Numbered from the stretch's first letter, positions 37,466-49,288 are shown. The stretch is 64,000 bases of DNA from Parasponia andersonii (GCA_002914805.1 JXTB01000159.1:1-64000); one strand, 5' to 3'. Notes: generated from the letters alone by a model not told the origin. Made by a program: numbers and translations.

Positions 37466-37963
37466 TCTGCACGGATATCCCGAACTTTGGAATGTTTAAA
37501 AAAGAAGTAAGCAAAAGCTGATTTGATGGATAGCCCCTGAAGAGTCTCTCTATAACCACCAAACCAAAGCTTCGAAAAAGACTTCCACTTCTTTCATGGT
37601 GGGGATACACCCTTTCTTAGACACAAAAACCAGGAGATGTGGATGAGATAAAAACAGTTTCAAGTGCTTCTCCAGCTAAAAAGCTCGTACTCTTTAGGTC
37701 CTGCAAAATCTGGTTTTCCATCCATCCGACCAGTGCGAGTAAGCTCTGCCCATGCAAAACGATACCGTCTTCGCCAAAATTCTCAAGTCAAATCCTTCTT
37801 TGGATCCTTTTTAGCAAACTCTCCTTTAATCATGGTCCAACAACTTATTCCATCAACCAACCATCTTAAGGTGGTCTCTTCAACGCGACGATATTTTTGT
37901 CGAATGCTTCTGTCATCAAAAAGAAAAATTCAAAATAATTCTTCTTCAGCCTCTTCAGCGTAA
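37466..37963 (-). pseudogene. decayed coding-like stretch, not recognised
   Basis: On the minus strand a frame reads coding-like text with internal stops, for example TLRWLVDGISCWTMIKGEF, then (after a TGA) EFWRRRYRFAWAELTRTGR and KPDFAGPKEYELFSWRST. Further downstream comes SKLWFGGYRETLQGLSIKSA. The amino-acid make-up (many Trp, Arg, Gly and charged residues) is unlike random AT-rich translation. I cannot name the family. The plus strand also has a 99-codon open frame (37664-37963), so the strand is not settled. Confidence 0.3.
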
Positions 37964-38180
37964 CACAATAAGTTTTATTCAACGTATAAAAGAAAGTCAT
38001 CAAGTTGAACAACCAGTTTCTAATAAACTGGAACAAGTCTTGAAACGACGAGTAGGTGAAATAAGCATAAATTAAGAATCTTGTGAAAACCGAAAAGGAT
38101 TTCAAGCAAGGTTCAGACAAGTGGACCTTAAAGGCAGCTTGATTGAATCAAGTAAAACATGTCTAAACAGGTCAATCGAG

Positions 38181-38241
<61 letters not shown>

Positions 38242-39163
38242 TATATTTATCATGAAGAGAATAGCACTGGTTACGGAAAGAAACTTAGGAGAACGCAAAG
38301 AACCAGATACCATGAAAATAGACTGAAAATGGCTCCCTCTGATGGTTCCCCTACGTATGAGCACAAAGTGGAAACAAGCAACAGGGTTAACTTCCTAAAG
38401 TTGAATCAACTTCAGAAATTCGGTTCGGCCCCGTCATCTTGGATTGAAGTGAAAGAGAACGGTAGAAATTTCTAGACAGAGTCATTTGCCAACAAATCAC
38501 TTCAGAAACAGTAACACCTTGTTTGATGTTTAATTGAGGCTAATAAGGCAAGTACAGACTGATGAGCGATGAAAATTCAGCTAAAAAATATCATATACAC
38601 GATACAAGCAATAAAGTCAGATCTACGTATTCCAGCATTACCGACGACAACATTTTAGTATCAGTCTCAAGATTACCAAATTATTAGCTTCATTTCTTAG
38701 CCAAAAGATAAAAAGCTTCATGAGACCATGATAAAACTCAACAAGACAAAAGGTGAGAGCAAGAGATTTGACTTTGAAAACTAAGGAGATATAAAAAAAC
38801 CTTCCCCTTTATAAAAATATTATTTAGTACTTGAGGTACAAAATTTTACAACATTCTTCCTGGTCTAATTCTATTTATGCAGCATCCTCTATCTTCACAA
38901 ACAAGATTTTCTTTTTCTGCAAACCCAAAACTCTGAAAATCATGCTAAGGTGAAAGGGGGACGGTTGCTCAAATCTTGAGATCATGCAGGTGTATACAAA
39001 ATTCAATCCCCTCTCAATGACTCTATTTCTTCTCCCACCTTACTGTCCCCCAAAATGTCTAGAGTAAGTAAACAGGTACAACGTAAAAAATAGTAGCGGA
39101 AAGAATTCAATAAATCCTACAATCATAAATTTCTACTTCAAGGAGATTAAAAAAAAAAATTTG
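37964..39163. other. region downstream of the DUF659 gene
   Basis: Contains the 3' flank of the DUF659 gene and a TA microsatellite (38180-38247). No gene is recognised. The isoleucine/tyrosine-rich open frames here are translations of the microsatellite. Confidence 0.6.
38180..38247. repeat. TA dinucleotide microsatellite with ATG interruptions
   Basis: About 68 bases of alternating A and T with two ATGTAT interruptions. Confidence 0.95.
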
Positions 39164-41545
39164 TCACACTGAGGATGTATCAACAAGAACCTCATTTAGC
39201 ACATCATCCTCACCGTTTGCCAAGGCCAGTAGCTCTGCATCCTTATCTTCATCACTCGAGAAATCTCGCCTCTCAAGCTTGGAATGAGCTGCAATGAATA
39301 TTAACTTCTGTGCCTTTTCCATACCAACCCTTGAATGCCCATGAGCAGACACCCACCTCATCAAAGACCAATTGCATTTGAATCCACAAGAGGTAGCATG
39401 AAGGAAGATGAGCCTAACTGCAACTTTTCCCAGTGACTTGAATTCAGTAAGGTAAGTTTCCCAAACAAGCCTACTACTCTGGGGGTTAGCAGTTCTCATC
39501 TTGCCAGTAACTGGGTCCCTCTCTTTCATTTGGACAGCGCGTGCATACACAGGATCAAGCCCTTCTGTTCTCCATTTCATGAGCTCCATCAAAGCAATAT
39601 GAGCCTCCTCCCTTGATACAAGCCGGGTTATGAGCTTGTCCACATCCTTCTCTTGATCAGTTGTCAAGTATTTGAATGGAGGAAGGTACTTACCACTAGT
39701 GTCCCTAATCAAGTAAAGGGGATCAAGTATATAGGCTGCAGCCCAAGCCGGGTGGTAATTCTTCTTGAACCGTCTTTCAATAATCTTCTCCACTGGTCCT
39801 TCACCAATGTGAAACTTGGAACACCATTCTTTCACTTTTGCTCTAAGTTCATCCCAAAGAGGGAGGCATTGCCCGACTAGTGGCCTCTCTGCCTCTATCT
39901 CTTGAGCCATGTCCTTGATCAATTTAACCAATGAATGTACAGCTTCCACTTCATTCCAAAATCCCACTTCCCCAATCATCTCGGAAATCTCCCTTGTAAT
40001 CGGGTCCTCCATAGACGCTATCTTAAAAGCATCATCCAGCAGAACCAACTGAAGAGCTCGAGCTGAATTTAATATGTCCTCAAGCATTGTATAAACCGGT
40101 GCAAAGTTCATGCTTTCATACTCGGGCATTGGCACTCGAATCAACCCGGTATAGCCGTATTCCTGCATTTGAAACTTATGAAAGCTATTTCTAACCTGGG
40201 ACTTGTTATTAACGATATTGGCAAGCTTGAGACATCTCTCAGTGACAGTCTTGAACAATGGCAGTTCCTTGCCCAAGTCCTTAATCAAACTATTGAACCC
40301 TTGGAATTGACAAGAGAGATTGACCATCCAGTGATTCTGAATCTCTAAGCTCCTCAGTGCTTTGGCCTTAAACCTGTCTGCTACTATTCCTACACACTGT
40401 TGAACAACATTCCCACAAATGCCTGTGACTGTCTCCCACAAAACCTCCTCCGCATACTTGGAAGGCACAGACCCACTAATGAAAACTGCCTTGCGGTACA
40501 AACTAGTCCCATAAGGGAGATTCACAGTCAAATTCACTAAATTGTCTTCGCCAAAAACGCCATAGTTTTTAGGCTTCCAACCATCAGAGGAAACTTGGAA
40601 AAACATGGCGTCCCTAATTCTGTCTTCTGACTCAGCCTTTGCCTCCTCAAACCTGGCATCCAACCTCGACCCAGTAAACTCCCTCCTTGAAATCGAAGGC
40701 AAACCCACTTGGTTAAGGAAAGCTCTGAACTTTGGGTGCTCAAGGCTCGTGAAAGAGACAGACCCACATGACTCATACACCCAATCAGCCAAATAATCAA
40801 GCGCAGAGTCAATCTGGGTCTTGCTCAGAGCTGGTCCAGGTGAAGTTTTGGGACTCTTAAGCTTCTTAACACTATCTTCCAGCATAGCAAGAGCTCCCAA
40901 ATCATCTTTACCCCCAGATAGCATCAAATGCTGCTGTTGAGGCAGCAAAGATCCGGCTATCGCAGTCGCCACCGTCGTCGCCGACACCGAAGGCGAGTAC
41001 GTAAGCTCACCGCAATACCGAGACGGATCCACCACAGCCAGCGGCGAGACATGGTACGAAGAGGCCGAGCCTCCGCCTCCTCCCCCGGCGGCTCCGCCAG
41101 AGGAGCTTCGCTTGCGGTGGTTATGGTGGTGGGGCGCCGAGGAAGGCGAGGCCATGGCGGCGGAGGGGGAGACTGAGGAAATGGGTTTGGCAACAGAGTT
41201 GAAATTGGGGCAAGTCCCGCGCTTGAGGTGCTCCGAGGCCGTCCGAGACGGGTTGGAGGCCGAGAAAACGGCGTCGCACAAGGCGCAGCGGAGCTTGACC
41301 GCCTTGGGCATGCCGGTGTCCGTGTTGTGCAGCAGCATGGGCTCCAGGTGAGCCCAGTACCAAGCCCCTTTACCCTTTATGGCTTTGGTCCGAACCAGAA
41401 CCAGTCCTTCGTAACGCTTATGCACGGCCTTGGCAGTAAGCTCGTCAGCTGAGGCTGCAGACGAGTCCACCCCTCCAGCTGAAGTAGCTGCTGCCGGTGT
41501 TGTTGTTGCAGTCACTGGCTGTGTACTAGTGTTGGTAGCCGCCAT
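39164..41545 (-). CDS. BED/DUF659 protein, domesticated hAT-transposase type
   Basis: One uninterrupted 793-codon frame, ATG at 41545 and TGA at 39164. The N terminus is Ala/Thr/Ser-rich. A BED-like zinc finger follows with C87-x2-C90 (LRCALC) and H106-x5-C112 (EHLKRGTC). A Ser/Gly-rich spacer (about 125-180) leads to the DUF659 region (about 300-440, FQVSSDGWKPKNYGVFGEDN onward), then a hAT-like C-terminal region up to about residue 750 (RWVSAHGHSRVGMEKAQK) and an acidic tail. It closely resembles what I recall of Arabidopsis At1g12380 and At1g62870, uncharacterised single-copy-type proteins. An intact frame, no visible terminal repeats and the apparent conserved position next to the photolyase argue for a host gene rather than a live transposon. 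DNA binding is inferred from the zinc finger. The biological role is unknown. Antisense open frames over the GC-rich N-terminal part are shadows. Confidence 0.85.
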   Translation of the reverse strand: MAATNTSTQPVTATTTPAAATSAGGVDSSAASADELTAKAVHKRYEGLVLVRTKAIKGKGAWYWAHLEPMLLHNTDTGMPKAVKLRCALCDAVFSASNPSRTASEHLKRGTCPNFNSVAKPISSVSPSAAMASPSSAPHHHNHRKRSSSGGAAGGGGGGSASSYHVSPLAVVDPSRYCGELTYSPSVSATTVATAIAGSLLPQQQHLMLSGGKDDLGALAMLEDSVKKLKSPKTSPGPALSKTQIDSALDYLADWVYESCGSVSFTSLEHPKFRAFLNQVGLPSISRREFTGSRLDARFEEAKAESEDRIRDAMFFQVSSDGWKPKNYGVFGEDNLVNLTVNLPYGTSLYRKAVFISGSVPSKYAEEVLWETVTGICGNVVQQCVGIVADRFKAKALRSLEIQNHWMVNLSCQFQGFNSLIKDLGKELPLFKTVTERCLKLANIVNNKSQVRNSFHKFQMQEYGYTGLIRVPMPEYESMNFAPVYTMLEDILNSARALQLVLLDDAFKIASMEDPITREISEMIGEVGFWNEVEAVHSLVKLIKDMAQEIEAERPLVGQCLPLWDELRAKVKEWCSKFHIGEGPVEKIIERRFKKNYHPAWAAAYILDPLYLIRDTSGKYLPPFKYLTTDQEKDVDKLITRLVSREEAHIALMELMKWRTEGLDPVYARAVQMKERDPVTGKMRTANPQSSRLVWETYLTEFKSLGKVAVRLIFLHATSCGFKCNWSLMRWVSAHGHSRVGMEKAQKLIFIAAHSKLERRDFSSDEDKDAELLALANGEDDVLNEVLVDTSSV

Positions 41546-41950
41546 TGAAGAGGACCCAGCTGAAAAAAACGGAGCAAAGTCGGGGCTTTTCGGGAGAATT
41601 CTGGGGTTTTGAGGGGTTTTAAGAAAAGTCCCTCGTCATCGTCATCATCATCATCGACGGTGGTAGTGACACTGAGGAACTGGACAGAGGAGTTGGAACT
41701 GCTACAACAGCAACAAAGATAGCGTTTCGGTTGCATTTAGCTTACAAAAGCCGTCGCCGTGAGGGTGGCCGGAACTTGAAAACCCGGCGAGCTCCCATGC
41801 CGGAGTCCGGCCGATCTGAGATGTTTGCTACTTTGCTTTGTTGGGTTATGGCTTTTTTCGCTTCTCTTAGCTTCAGACACTGATGGGTCACTTCAGCTGT
41901 TTCGAGACGGAGACTCTGTTGAGAGAGAGAGAGAGAGAGAGCGCAATTGG

Positions 41951-41982
<32 letters not shown>

Positions 41983-42200
41983 GGGGAGACATAAGAGCGG
42001 AACTGAAGAGAGAGGAGGGGAGTTTCAGGGGAGCCCACGCGCTGGGACGCGCCACCGTGTGCGCGTGGGGAACAGTGGTCGTCCATTTCGATGGAAACTG
42101 CGGACGCTTGAGGTAATTATGCCGGAGACCCACGGACGAAAGCGGTTCCTGACATTGGTCATCACTCTCTCTTGATTGGAGCGTGAGGCGCACGTGCCCT
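41546..42200 (-). promoter_or_regulatory. leader and promoter of the DUF659 gene, GA/CT tract
   Basis: On the plus strand two GA runs (41921-41940 and 41950-41978) correspond to CT runs in the likely 5' leader of this minus-strand gene. GA repeats are known binding sites for plant BPC factors. The area to about 42200 is GC-richer, with GCGCACGTG near 42190. Confidence 0.45.
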
Positions 42201-42779
42201 TAGAGTGTTTCAGATTTGGCAGCTCCCAAGTCCCAACTTCATGTTTGTTGCTTTATTATTATTATTATTATCAATATTTTTAATTATTTGCTCTTTTCTT
42301 TTTGGTGTTGTTGGGGTCTTGTTGTGGGTCTTGTGGGGAAGGGTTTTTTCTTGTCTGCTTCTCTTTTTTAATTTTTTAATTTTTTTTTTGCTCTTTTCTT
42401 TATCTAAGTATACAAAATGTATCAATGTACAATTTTTTTAAAAAAATAAATAAAATACATTTTCTTTGTTTCACAAAAATATGTAATTTAAGTTTCCTTT
42501 TCGTGACTTGTTCATGTGTTTTTATTCAGAATGTAGACATAAAAGGGCAACCTAGGAATTTAATGAATTCCAACCAGTTCTTTGTGGGGCAGTGTTGACC
42601 AAGACAAGCAAGAGAATTGGGCTTGAAAACGTTCACCAACTGCCGTATACAAATATGCAATCAAGGCTTGGATTTTTCTTTTATATTTTACTCTTTTTGA
42701 AAAATAAAAAATATCCCAATGAAAGGTTTTGCATGTAGGAGCTTCTCTTTTATCTTTTCTCACCCAATTCATTCGGTAA

Positions 42780-43140
42780 ATTTTGGTACAGCCGTGGGTT
42801 ATCTAAGAATCAGTATTAACTGTGCTAAAACAATTGAATATTTAGTAAATTATAATTTTAATACATTGTGATTTGAAAAAACTGTACCATAGTATTTAAT
42901 ATTGTATAACTAAACTGCTTCTGAAAAATAATATGACCAAAATAGTCATTATTTTACAAGTAAACTTATTTTGCAAATAGTCTTATTAAATACAATTGTT
43001 AACTGTTGTATTTTTTTCGAAAACACATATTAAGTAAGCATATTAATATTTTTTAAAAGTGGTTTTGAAAATTTTAAAAAAAATATATTAAAGGTGCTAT
43101 AATACAAAAAATAAAAATAAAAAAACAAATTTATTTCTTA
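42780..43140 (-). repeat. dispersed repeat copy, shared with 50330-50470
   Basis: Read on the minus strand, cagttttttcaaatcacaat…attaaaattataattta…ctaaatattc matches caattttttcaagtcacaat…tttaaaattatagtttt…ttaaatattc near 50365-50425. Class unknown, probably MITE-derived. Confidence 0.45.
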
Positions 43141-43841
43141 TATTCTAAACAAATCTTAAATAGTAGTAAGATTTTAGTTTTTTTTTTTTATTTTATTTTT
43201 TATATTTTGAGAACAACAGACACATAATTGTCTTCTCTCATGAAAAGTTAAAAGATGAGTGATCAAAAAACGAAATAATAGATTTTGTAACTATCTTCTT
43301 AATCGAGGAAAAATGTTTTTGTATATTTAATAGTCTTTTGGCTATGAAAAAAAAAAAAGAAAAAGAAAAAAAAAAAAAAAGAAGGACGTCGAGGGAGAAC
43401 ACGTCCTAAGTAACAAAGCAAGAAGAAGAAAAGTTGTGATGCAAATGGGTTTGACCAATTTCTAGAACGAGAAGACCCAGTTTCCAAATACAGATAGCAG
43501 CTTCAATACCCAGAGAAAGAGACTCGTCAAAAGAGAAAAAAATTAGCCAAAAATAAAATAAAAAAAAATAAAAAAAAAAAAAGCAGAGGAAAACACCTAA
43601 GTTAAGTGACAGGTCCAGTGCTAGCGCGATCTCAACAGTGACGGGCGGCGCGATGGTGGGTTGTCGTAAGATTGTAGTTGGGCTTCTACAATAGAAAATT
43701 AATATGATGGGAAAAAAGAAAGAAAGAAAGAAAGAAAGCAAGGATAAATAGAGACACATTTAGAGATCAAATCTTTGGAAATTGATAAGCTTCAATAGCA
43801 GATGGAGAGTCCAGCCAAAAATAATTATTAAAAAAAAAAAA

Positions 43842-44184
43842 NNNNNNNNNNNNNNNNNNNNNNNNNNNNNNNNNNNNNNNNNNNNNNNNNNNNNNNNNNN
43901 NNNNNNNNNNNNNNNNNNNNNNNNNNNNNNNNNNNNNNNNNNNNNNNNNNNNNNNNNNNNNNNNNNNNNNNNNNNNNNNNNNNNNNNNNNNNNNNNNNNN
44001 NNNNNNNNNNNNNNNNNNNNNNNNNNNNNNNNNNNNNNNNNNNNNNNNNNNNNNNNNNNNNNNNNNNNNNNNNNNNNNNNNNNNNNNNNNNNNNNNNNNN
44101 NNNNNNNNNNNNNNNNNNNNNNNNNNNNNNNNNNNNNNNNNNNNNNNNNNNNNNNNNNNNNNNNNNNNNNNNNNNNNNNNNNNN
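43842..44184. other. assembly gap (343 N)
   Basis: Unknown bases flanked by an A run on the left and ordinary sequence on the right. Open frames drawn across it have no meaning. Confidence 1.
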
Positions 44185-45049
44185 TTTTGGGTTTTGAATG
44201 GCCAAATAAGTAGTTAGTAAACCTTAAAATAATAATAATAATAATAACTATTATTTGTAATAATTATAATGACATAACTAAAGTAGTAGGAGGGAGAAAA
44301 ACAGGAAGGAAAATTTCAAATAAAGTAGGAGTTCGTTCAGGAATTAAGTGAAGCTCCCCTAAGCAACCAAATAAAAATAATTTAACTATCAATTAAAGCC
44401 AATTAAAGTTGTCAATATTCAATAAATATGTCATTTTAGTCAATGTCCCATCCAGTCAATAACCACATGCTCCAACTGTAATCCACCTTCTGATGTAAGC
44501 AAAATACTGAATCCATAAATTTGGATTCTATGCCTTTGTTCTTAATTGGCTATTAAAAGAAAAATCTCTGAAGTATGTGATGGACATTTAATTCAGTTAC
44601 CATAATAGATTTTATTTGGTGTATGTTCAAATACTTATAATTCTAGGCCATAAACAATTAAAAATGGATTGTTGAATATCCGCTTGCATATAAGAAAAAA
44701 TTATGCCAATATACATAGATAGATAGAAAATCTGAATCAATTAATTAAACATAGGGAAATGACTCATAAATTAGTCGTTTTCAGTACTTTTGTTGCTCAC
44801 TAGAAATTTCATTTTCCATGCAAACTCTTTCTTCAAAGGCCTTGTCCCATTAGTCTACTCTCTTTCTATGACTTATGAAGATTAATTTTCTCGTTCTTCT
44901 TCTCTCATTTAGATCCATTTCTTTTCACTTGGCTAATTGAGGTTTTCTATTAGGTTGTTGGAATTGACTTTAAAAAATACATTTTTAAGTATTAATAAGG
45001 CCTCATATCATCTCTCCAATTATCCTTTGGGTCTAGGTTAAAGCATAGT

Positions 45050-45158
45050 ATTTTAAACATTTGTATTCTATATTTTACTTGTTGTTTTGTGTGGCTGATA
45101 TTGAAGATTGTATGTGATGAATTTGTTGCCCATTATATACAATACAAATGTTTAAAAT
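45050..45158. repeat. 24-bp inverted repeat, possible hairpin
   Basis: The left arm (45050-45073, attttaaacatttgtattct…) and right arm (45135-45158, …aatacaaatgtttaaaat) are complementary at 23 of 24 positions around a ~61-base loop. This could be a small foldback element or a hairpin transcript. Confidence 0.6.
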
Positions 45159-48100
45159 GTAAGGGGGAAAAAATGTGGAATCATTGTGAAGATTACTGGA
45201 AGCAAAATAAGGGAAATATTAAATTATAATGTCACTCCTTAAGAACTTTTTAAACATAAACATAGACATTCCTTTTACTATTCAAAATTTATTAAAATGT
45301 TATCTTTTTGACCATTAAATTTTCATTTAATTATGAATTAGTTGTATCAAAACAACAATTAGCTGTTTAAATTTAAATAATAACATGCTTAAGTGGTGAA
45401 AATGTTATGAACTTTCAATCTTTTTCTTTAGCTCCAAAGGGTGTTTATTATAATTACTTTTTGACCGAAAAGGAATATCATAATTTAAATAAATTATGGA
45501 TTGTCAGTCTAATTTTCCTTGTAAGGAATTTGTGGTACAAGTTTATTAGCAAAATAAATAAGGTCAATTATCTCAAAATTTGTATTAAATTCTTTTATAT
45601 TAACACGTATAATATATAAATTATTACTATTTAATTTGTGTAAATATAATTAATTTATTTATAATAATTCTAATATATTAATTAAATAATGATAATTTAT
45701 ATGTAAATGGTGATATTAAAATTTAGTACAAATACTGAGATACTAGCTAAATATGTATTCACTTATTGTTTCTGAAAGTGTAGAGTACCATTTATATTTC
45801 TTTTAGCTTAAAAATTCACAAATGTAATTAAAAGATTTTGGTAAGTAGGTCATCAAATTCATAAATAAGGCTGTCCTTTTTCCGCAGAAAAAGGTAATGA
45901 AGCACATAATGTTCCATTCCAAGCCTAGTATCCGCTGTAACCTCTCGTCCAAATGTGCAACCTTCTTTTTTTTTTCCCTTTTTTTTTACCAAAAATATTT
46001 TTTTTATACCCACCACTTTTATGACACTGGGTATATAATATTAAACAGTACTAATAATCATAATAATTATATGACACGAACATATATCACAGACTTATGA
46101 TGATACATATATAACTTACTGTTGAGTCACAAAGTTGTTTTAAGTTTATCTTCTCTTTTCCCCTTTTCTTTAATATATTTTCTTTTTGTCTTTGAGATAA
46201 TTATGATTGCTATGAATTTTTACAACAAAAGGTAATTCATCCTATTTCCTCAATCTACTTTTTTTTTTCTACTTTTTGAATTAAACTCATGATCATGTAT
46301 TTGGCTCTCCAATTATTCTTTAAAACTAATATATAATAATATCTTAATATTTGTCTTTCCTCAGTAATATGGGCATAGTGAATAAAACTTCAGACTACGC
46401 ACATTCAACGCATAGTTATATACTATGGTTCTTTCTAAACTCAACATGTTATATATAAGCTATACATCACTGAGTCCTCAACCTCGTCTTTTCTATTTTG
46501 ACCGTAGTTTTCTTAGGTTTAAAACTTCAAAAAACAAATTAAGTATATCTCTAAAGGCATCTAATGACCGTTTGTGTGTATACGGTGCATATTATACATT
46601 CCAAGGGCTTCTGAATGAATTTGAAAACATATTCTTACTTTACCCATTTCTATCTTTATATGGGCCCAAAATTGAACTGCTATACGCATTATTATTATTA
46701 TTTTGACTAAGCTATATGTATTATTTACACTTAATAAATAAATTAGAAGGGTACAAACTACACAAATGAATAATTACAGCAAATTTCTACTTTTTTACTA
46801 CCTTATTTTGGTAAATGAAAATTAAGTGACCGAATATATTTGTTTTTACAATGAGTATTTAGTAATTAGTATATTAGGAATCAGGATCTACTTTATCTAT
46901 ATAACAACTGATATATTCAGATATTTAATTCGGCTATTATAATTCTTATTATTGTGATTATTTCAACAAAGAAGCATCTATTAAAATTAGGTGTCAAAAT
47001 CGATCATTTTGCTAGAAGACTGTAGAACAATTCTTTCCCCGAATGCTAAGGCTTCGTATGGATATATTATATACCATTAGTTCTTTACCAATTACCAAAG
47101 TGGGTTATATATATTCATTGTGTGACTTTAAACTATTGAGGCTTGGATTGAGGTAGAGTGGAGCTTTCTATTGGTTGAAATATATTGATGATAAGAGCAA
47201 AGTTGAACTGGGGGAGTCTTCAAAATGATGAAAATGAGAGGTAGAAGAAAAAAGATGGAAAAAAAAAAAAAAAAAAGAAAAAGGATTATGGCACATATGG
47301 GGTGTGACTTCTTGTGAGTTGATGATCTTGTTATATTTGCTTGAATTCCATGATTAGCCAAGGGATGTAAGCCACGTGTAGGGCTGACATTGATAAGCTG
47401 AGACTAAACCCCACAAACAAAATGATGCCCCCATAAAGTCCTTGAAATAATGAGAAAGCTCATTTGCAATTTCCCCTCCTTTATAAAAAGTTAGTGTAGG
47501 GAGGTGAAGAAAAAGAAATGCAGAGACTGACTCTAAAACATTGAAAGCTGAAACTTGTTTTCGCAATTACAAACAGCTGGCGAGATCAAACGACATCATT
47601 ATTGGGCCCTCCATACACATAATAATTCTTTACACCAACAATAGTACTACATAAATATGTATGTATATGTTTTTATATATATCCCCGGTAATAATCACTA
47701 GTTTTCAACTCATCGTACACCCCAATGTAAAATTGTAAAATCCACACATATATCGAGAGTTTTGAGTCTTCATAAGGATAATAATAGGAATATAATATTA
47801 ATAGTAAATGTACATTTTCTTAGCGAATGTAATATTTTCTTATGATACATGTTCAGTTTACTTTTACTTGGAGATGAATAGAGTTATCAATTGGACTTTC
47901 TAAAGACAAAAGCCAGCAAATTCTAGATGTTATCAGCCAATGGTTGGTGCTCTTATTGGGCCGGATAACAATGGGCTCCCATTAAATGCAAATGGGCTAG
48001 TTGAAAGTCAATTGTGGCAGATTGGGTGATGGGTAGTATGACTAATGATGTGTACAAGAGTGTATCATTAAAAAAAAAAAAAGATAAAAAAAAATGATGT

Positions 48101-48392
48101 GTATAAGAGTGTGACTTAAAATGTGGGAGCAGATTTTTACAAATAGCAGTTTCTTAAAGTCATGGAGTTCTGGCTAGTAAGATTATGTTTGAGTTAATTT
48201 TAAATAAACTTTATTTATGTTCAGTTATACTTGATAAATTTGATAATTTGAGTAAATCTTATTTAATTATTAATTAATTTAAATTTTTTATTTCCCCTCT
48301 CAAAATACTCAATGTTTTTTCTAATATCCTTCAAAATTATTAAGCAAGTGAAATATCAAGTATACCCTTACAAAGTACCTAATGTAACTATC

Positions 48393-48990
48393 ACGTGACT
48401 AGTTCATTAGAATTTTAATTGTCATTAATGGATTGGTCCACTATTTTCTACATTCAATAACCCAATTGCCAAGAAAAAACAAAATCCAGGGGCCACGTTG
48501 CCAATTCATGACAATATCATGGGGTAAACATGCTAAAAAACCCATTTTATTCATGAAATGTATAAACTACTTTTGGTATGTATTTCTCCAAAAACAGTGT
48601 GAAAAAACTAAAAAATAAAAGTGGATATTTATGTAAATATGCTTTAAAAAAAATGCCCTCTGTAACCATTACATGACTATACCATTTGAAAATACCTCAT
48701 ACTCTCACGTGACTATTTCCGTTAGAATTGTAAGAGTCATTAACCTATTGGTGTAAATTGCCACTATTTTCTAAATTATAGGAACCAATTGCCAAGAAAA
48801 TAAAAAATTCAGGTGCCATAATTGCCAATCCATGATGAATTAGGGGGTAAACATGCCAAAAATCCTAATTATTATTTATTTAATGTATACTATATCAACT
48901 GTATGAAAACTGTGGTATATATTCCTACAAAAACTTGGGTATGAGTAAATTAAAAATAAAAAACGGGTATTTTATGTGCTTTTCCCCAGA
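48393..48990. repeat. imperfect ~314-bp tandem repeat
   Basis: Units begin acgtgactagttcattagaa (48393) and acgtgactatttccgttaga (48707). Shared words follow in order: gtcattaa, ccactattttcta, ccaattgccaagaaaa, gtaaacatgc and gtatatattcc-like text. Both units start with a TCACGTGA core. Confidence 0.75.
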
Positions 48991-48993
48991 TGA

Positions 48994-49183
48994 CGCCCAC
49001 CGTGGGGCTGGCCCACAATATTGCTAGTTGAGATAAATTCAGAATGTCGTGACAGCATAGGCCTATCCAAGATAGATAAAATTTGGGCTTCAGCCCCAAA
49101 TATTGAAATTTTCAAATGGGTTCACAAAACTAGAAAATTTTGGACACCAAACCTTTGCACTCTGCCGACTGAGCTAGATGGGC
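48994..49183 (-). pseudogene. split tRNA-Lys-like pseudogene
   Basis: Read on the minus strand, the part from 49183 to about 49141 matches the 5' half of a tRNA-Lys (GCCCATCTAGCTCAGTCGGC…GCAAAGG). After ~125 unrelated bases, the part from about 49015 to 48994 matches the 3' end (GCCCCACGGTGGGCG). The anticodon loop and T-arm are destroyed. It lies about 100 bp from the intact tRNA-Lys and is probably a broken tandem copy of it. Confidence 0.65.
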
Positions 49184-49288
49184 ATCTGGCCCAAAACATC
49201 GCCAAAGAGACAAACTGAAGGAAGTCAAGATAGCATGGGCCCATTCCAAATATGGATATTGACAATTTCAAATTTCAAAAAGCAGTGT

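Larger units (their letters stand above)
42201..48993. other. gene-free AT-rich region with an assembly gap
   Basis: No gene is recognised on either strand. It contains a dispersed repeat (42780-43140), purine-rich low-complexity sequence before a 343-base N gap, a 24-bp inverted repeat (45050-45158) and an imperfect ~314-bp tandem repeat (48393-48990). A TATAAA-like word lies on the minus strand near 47480, but no gene follows it. Confidence 0.55.

Noticed and set aside
38128-38475. Ile/Tyr-repeat frames on both strands
   Set aside because: They are translations of the TA microsatellite.
40928-41452. Several 74-91-codon frames opposite or overlapping the DUF659 gene's N-terminal part
   Set aside because: They are GC-rich shadow frames of the real minus-strand coding sequence.
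43782-44213. Open frames across the N gap
   Set aside because: They consist of unknown bases and carry no information.
47128-47566. Minus-strand frames with an upstream TATAAAGG as a small gene
   Set aside because: Translations show no family resemblance, and the TATA word alone is weak evidence in AT-rich DNA.
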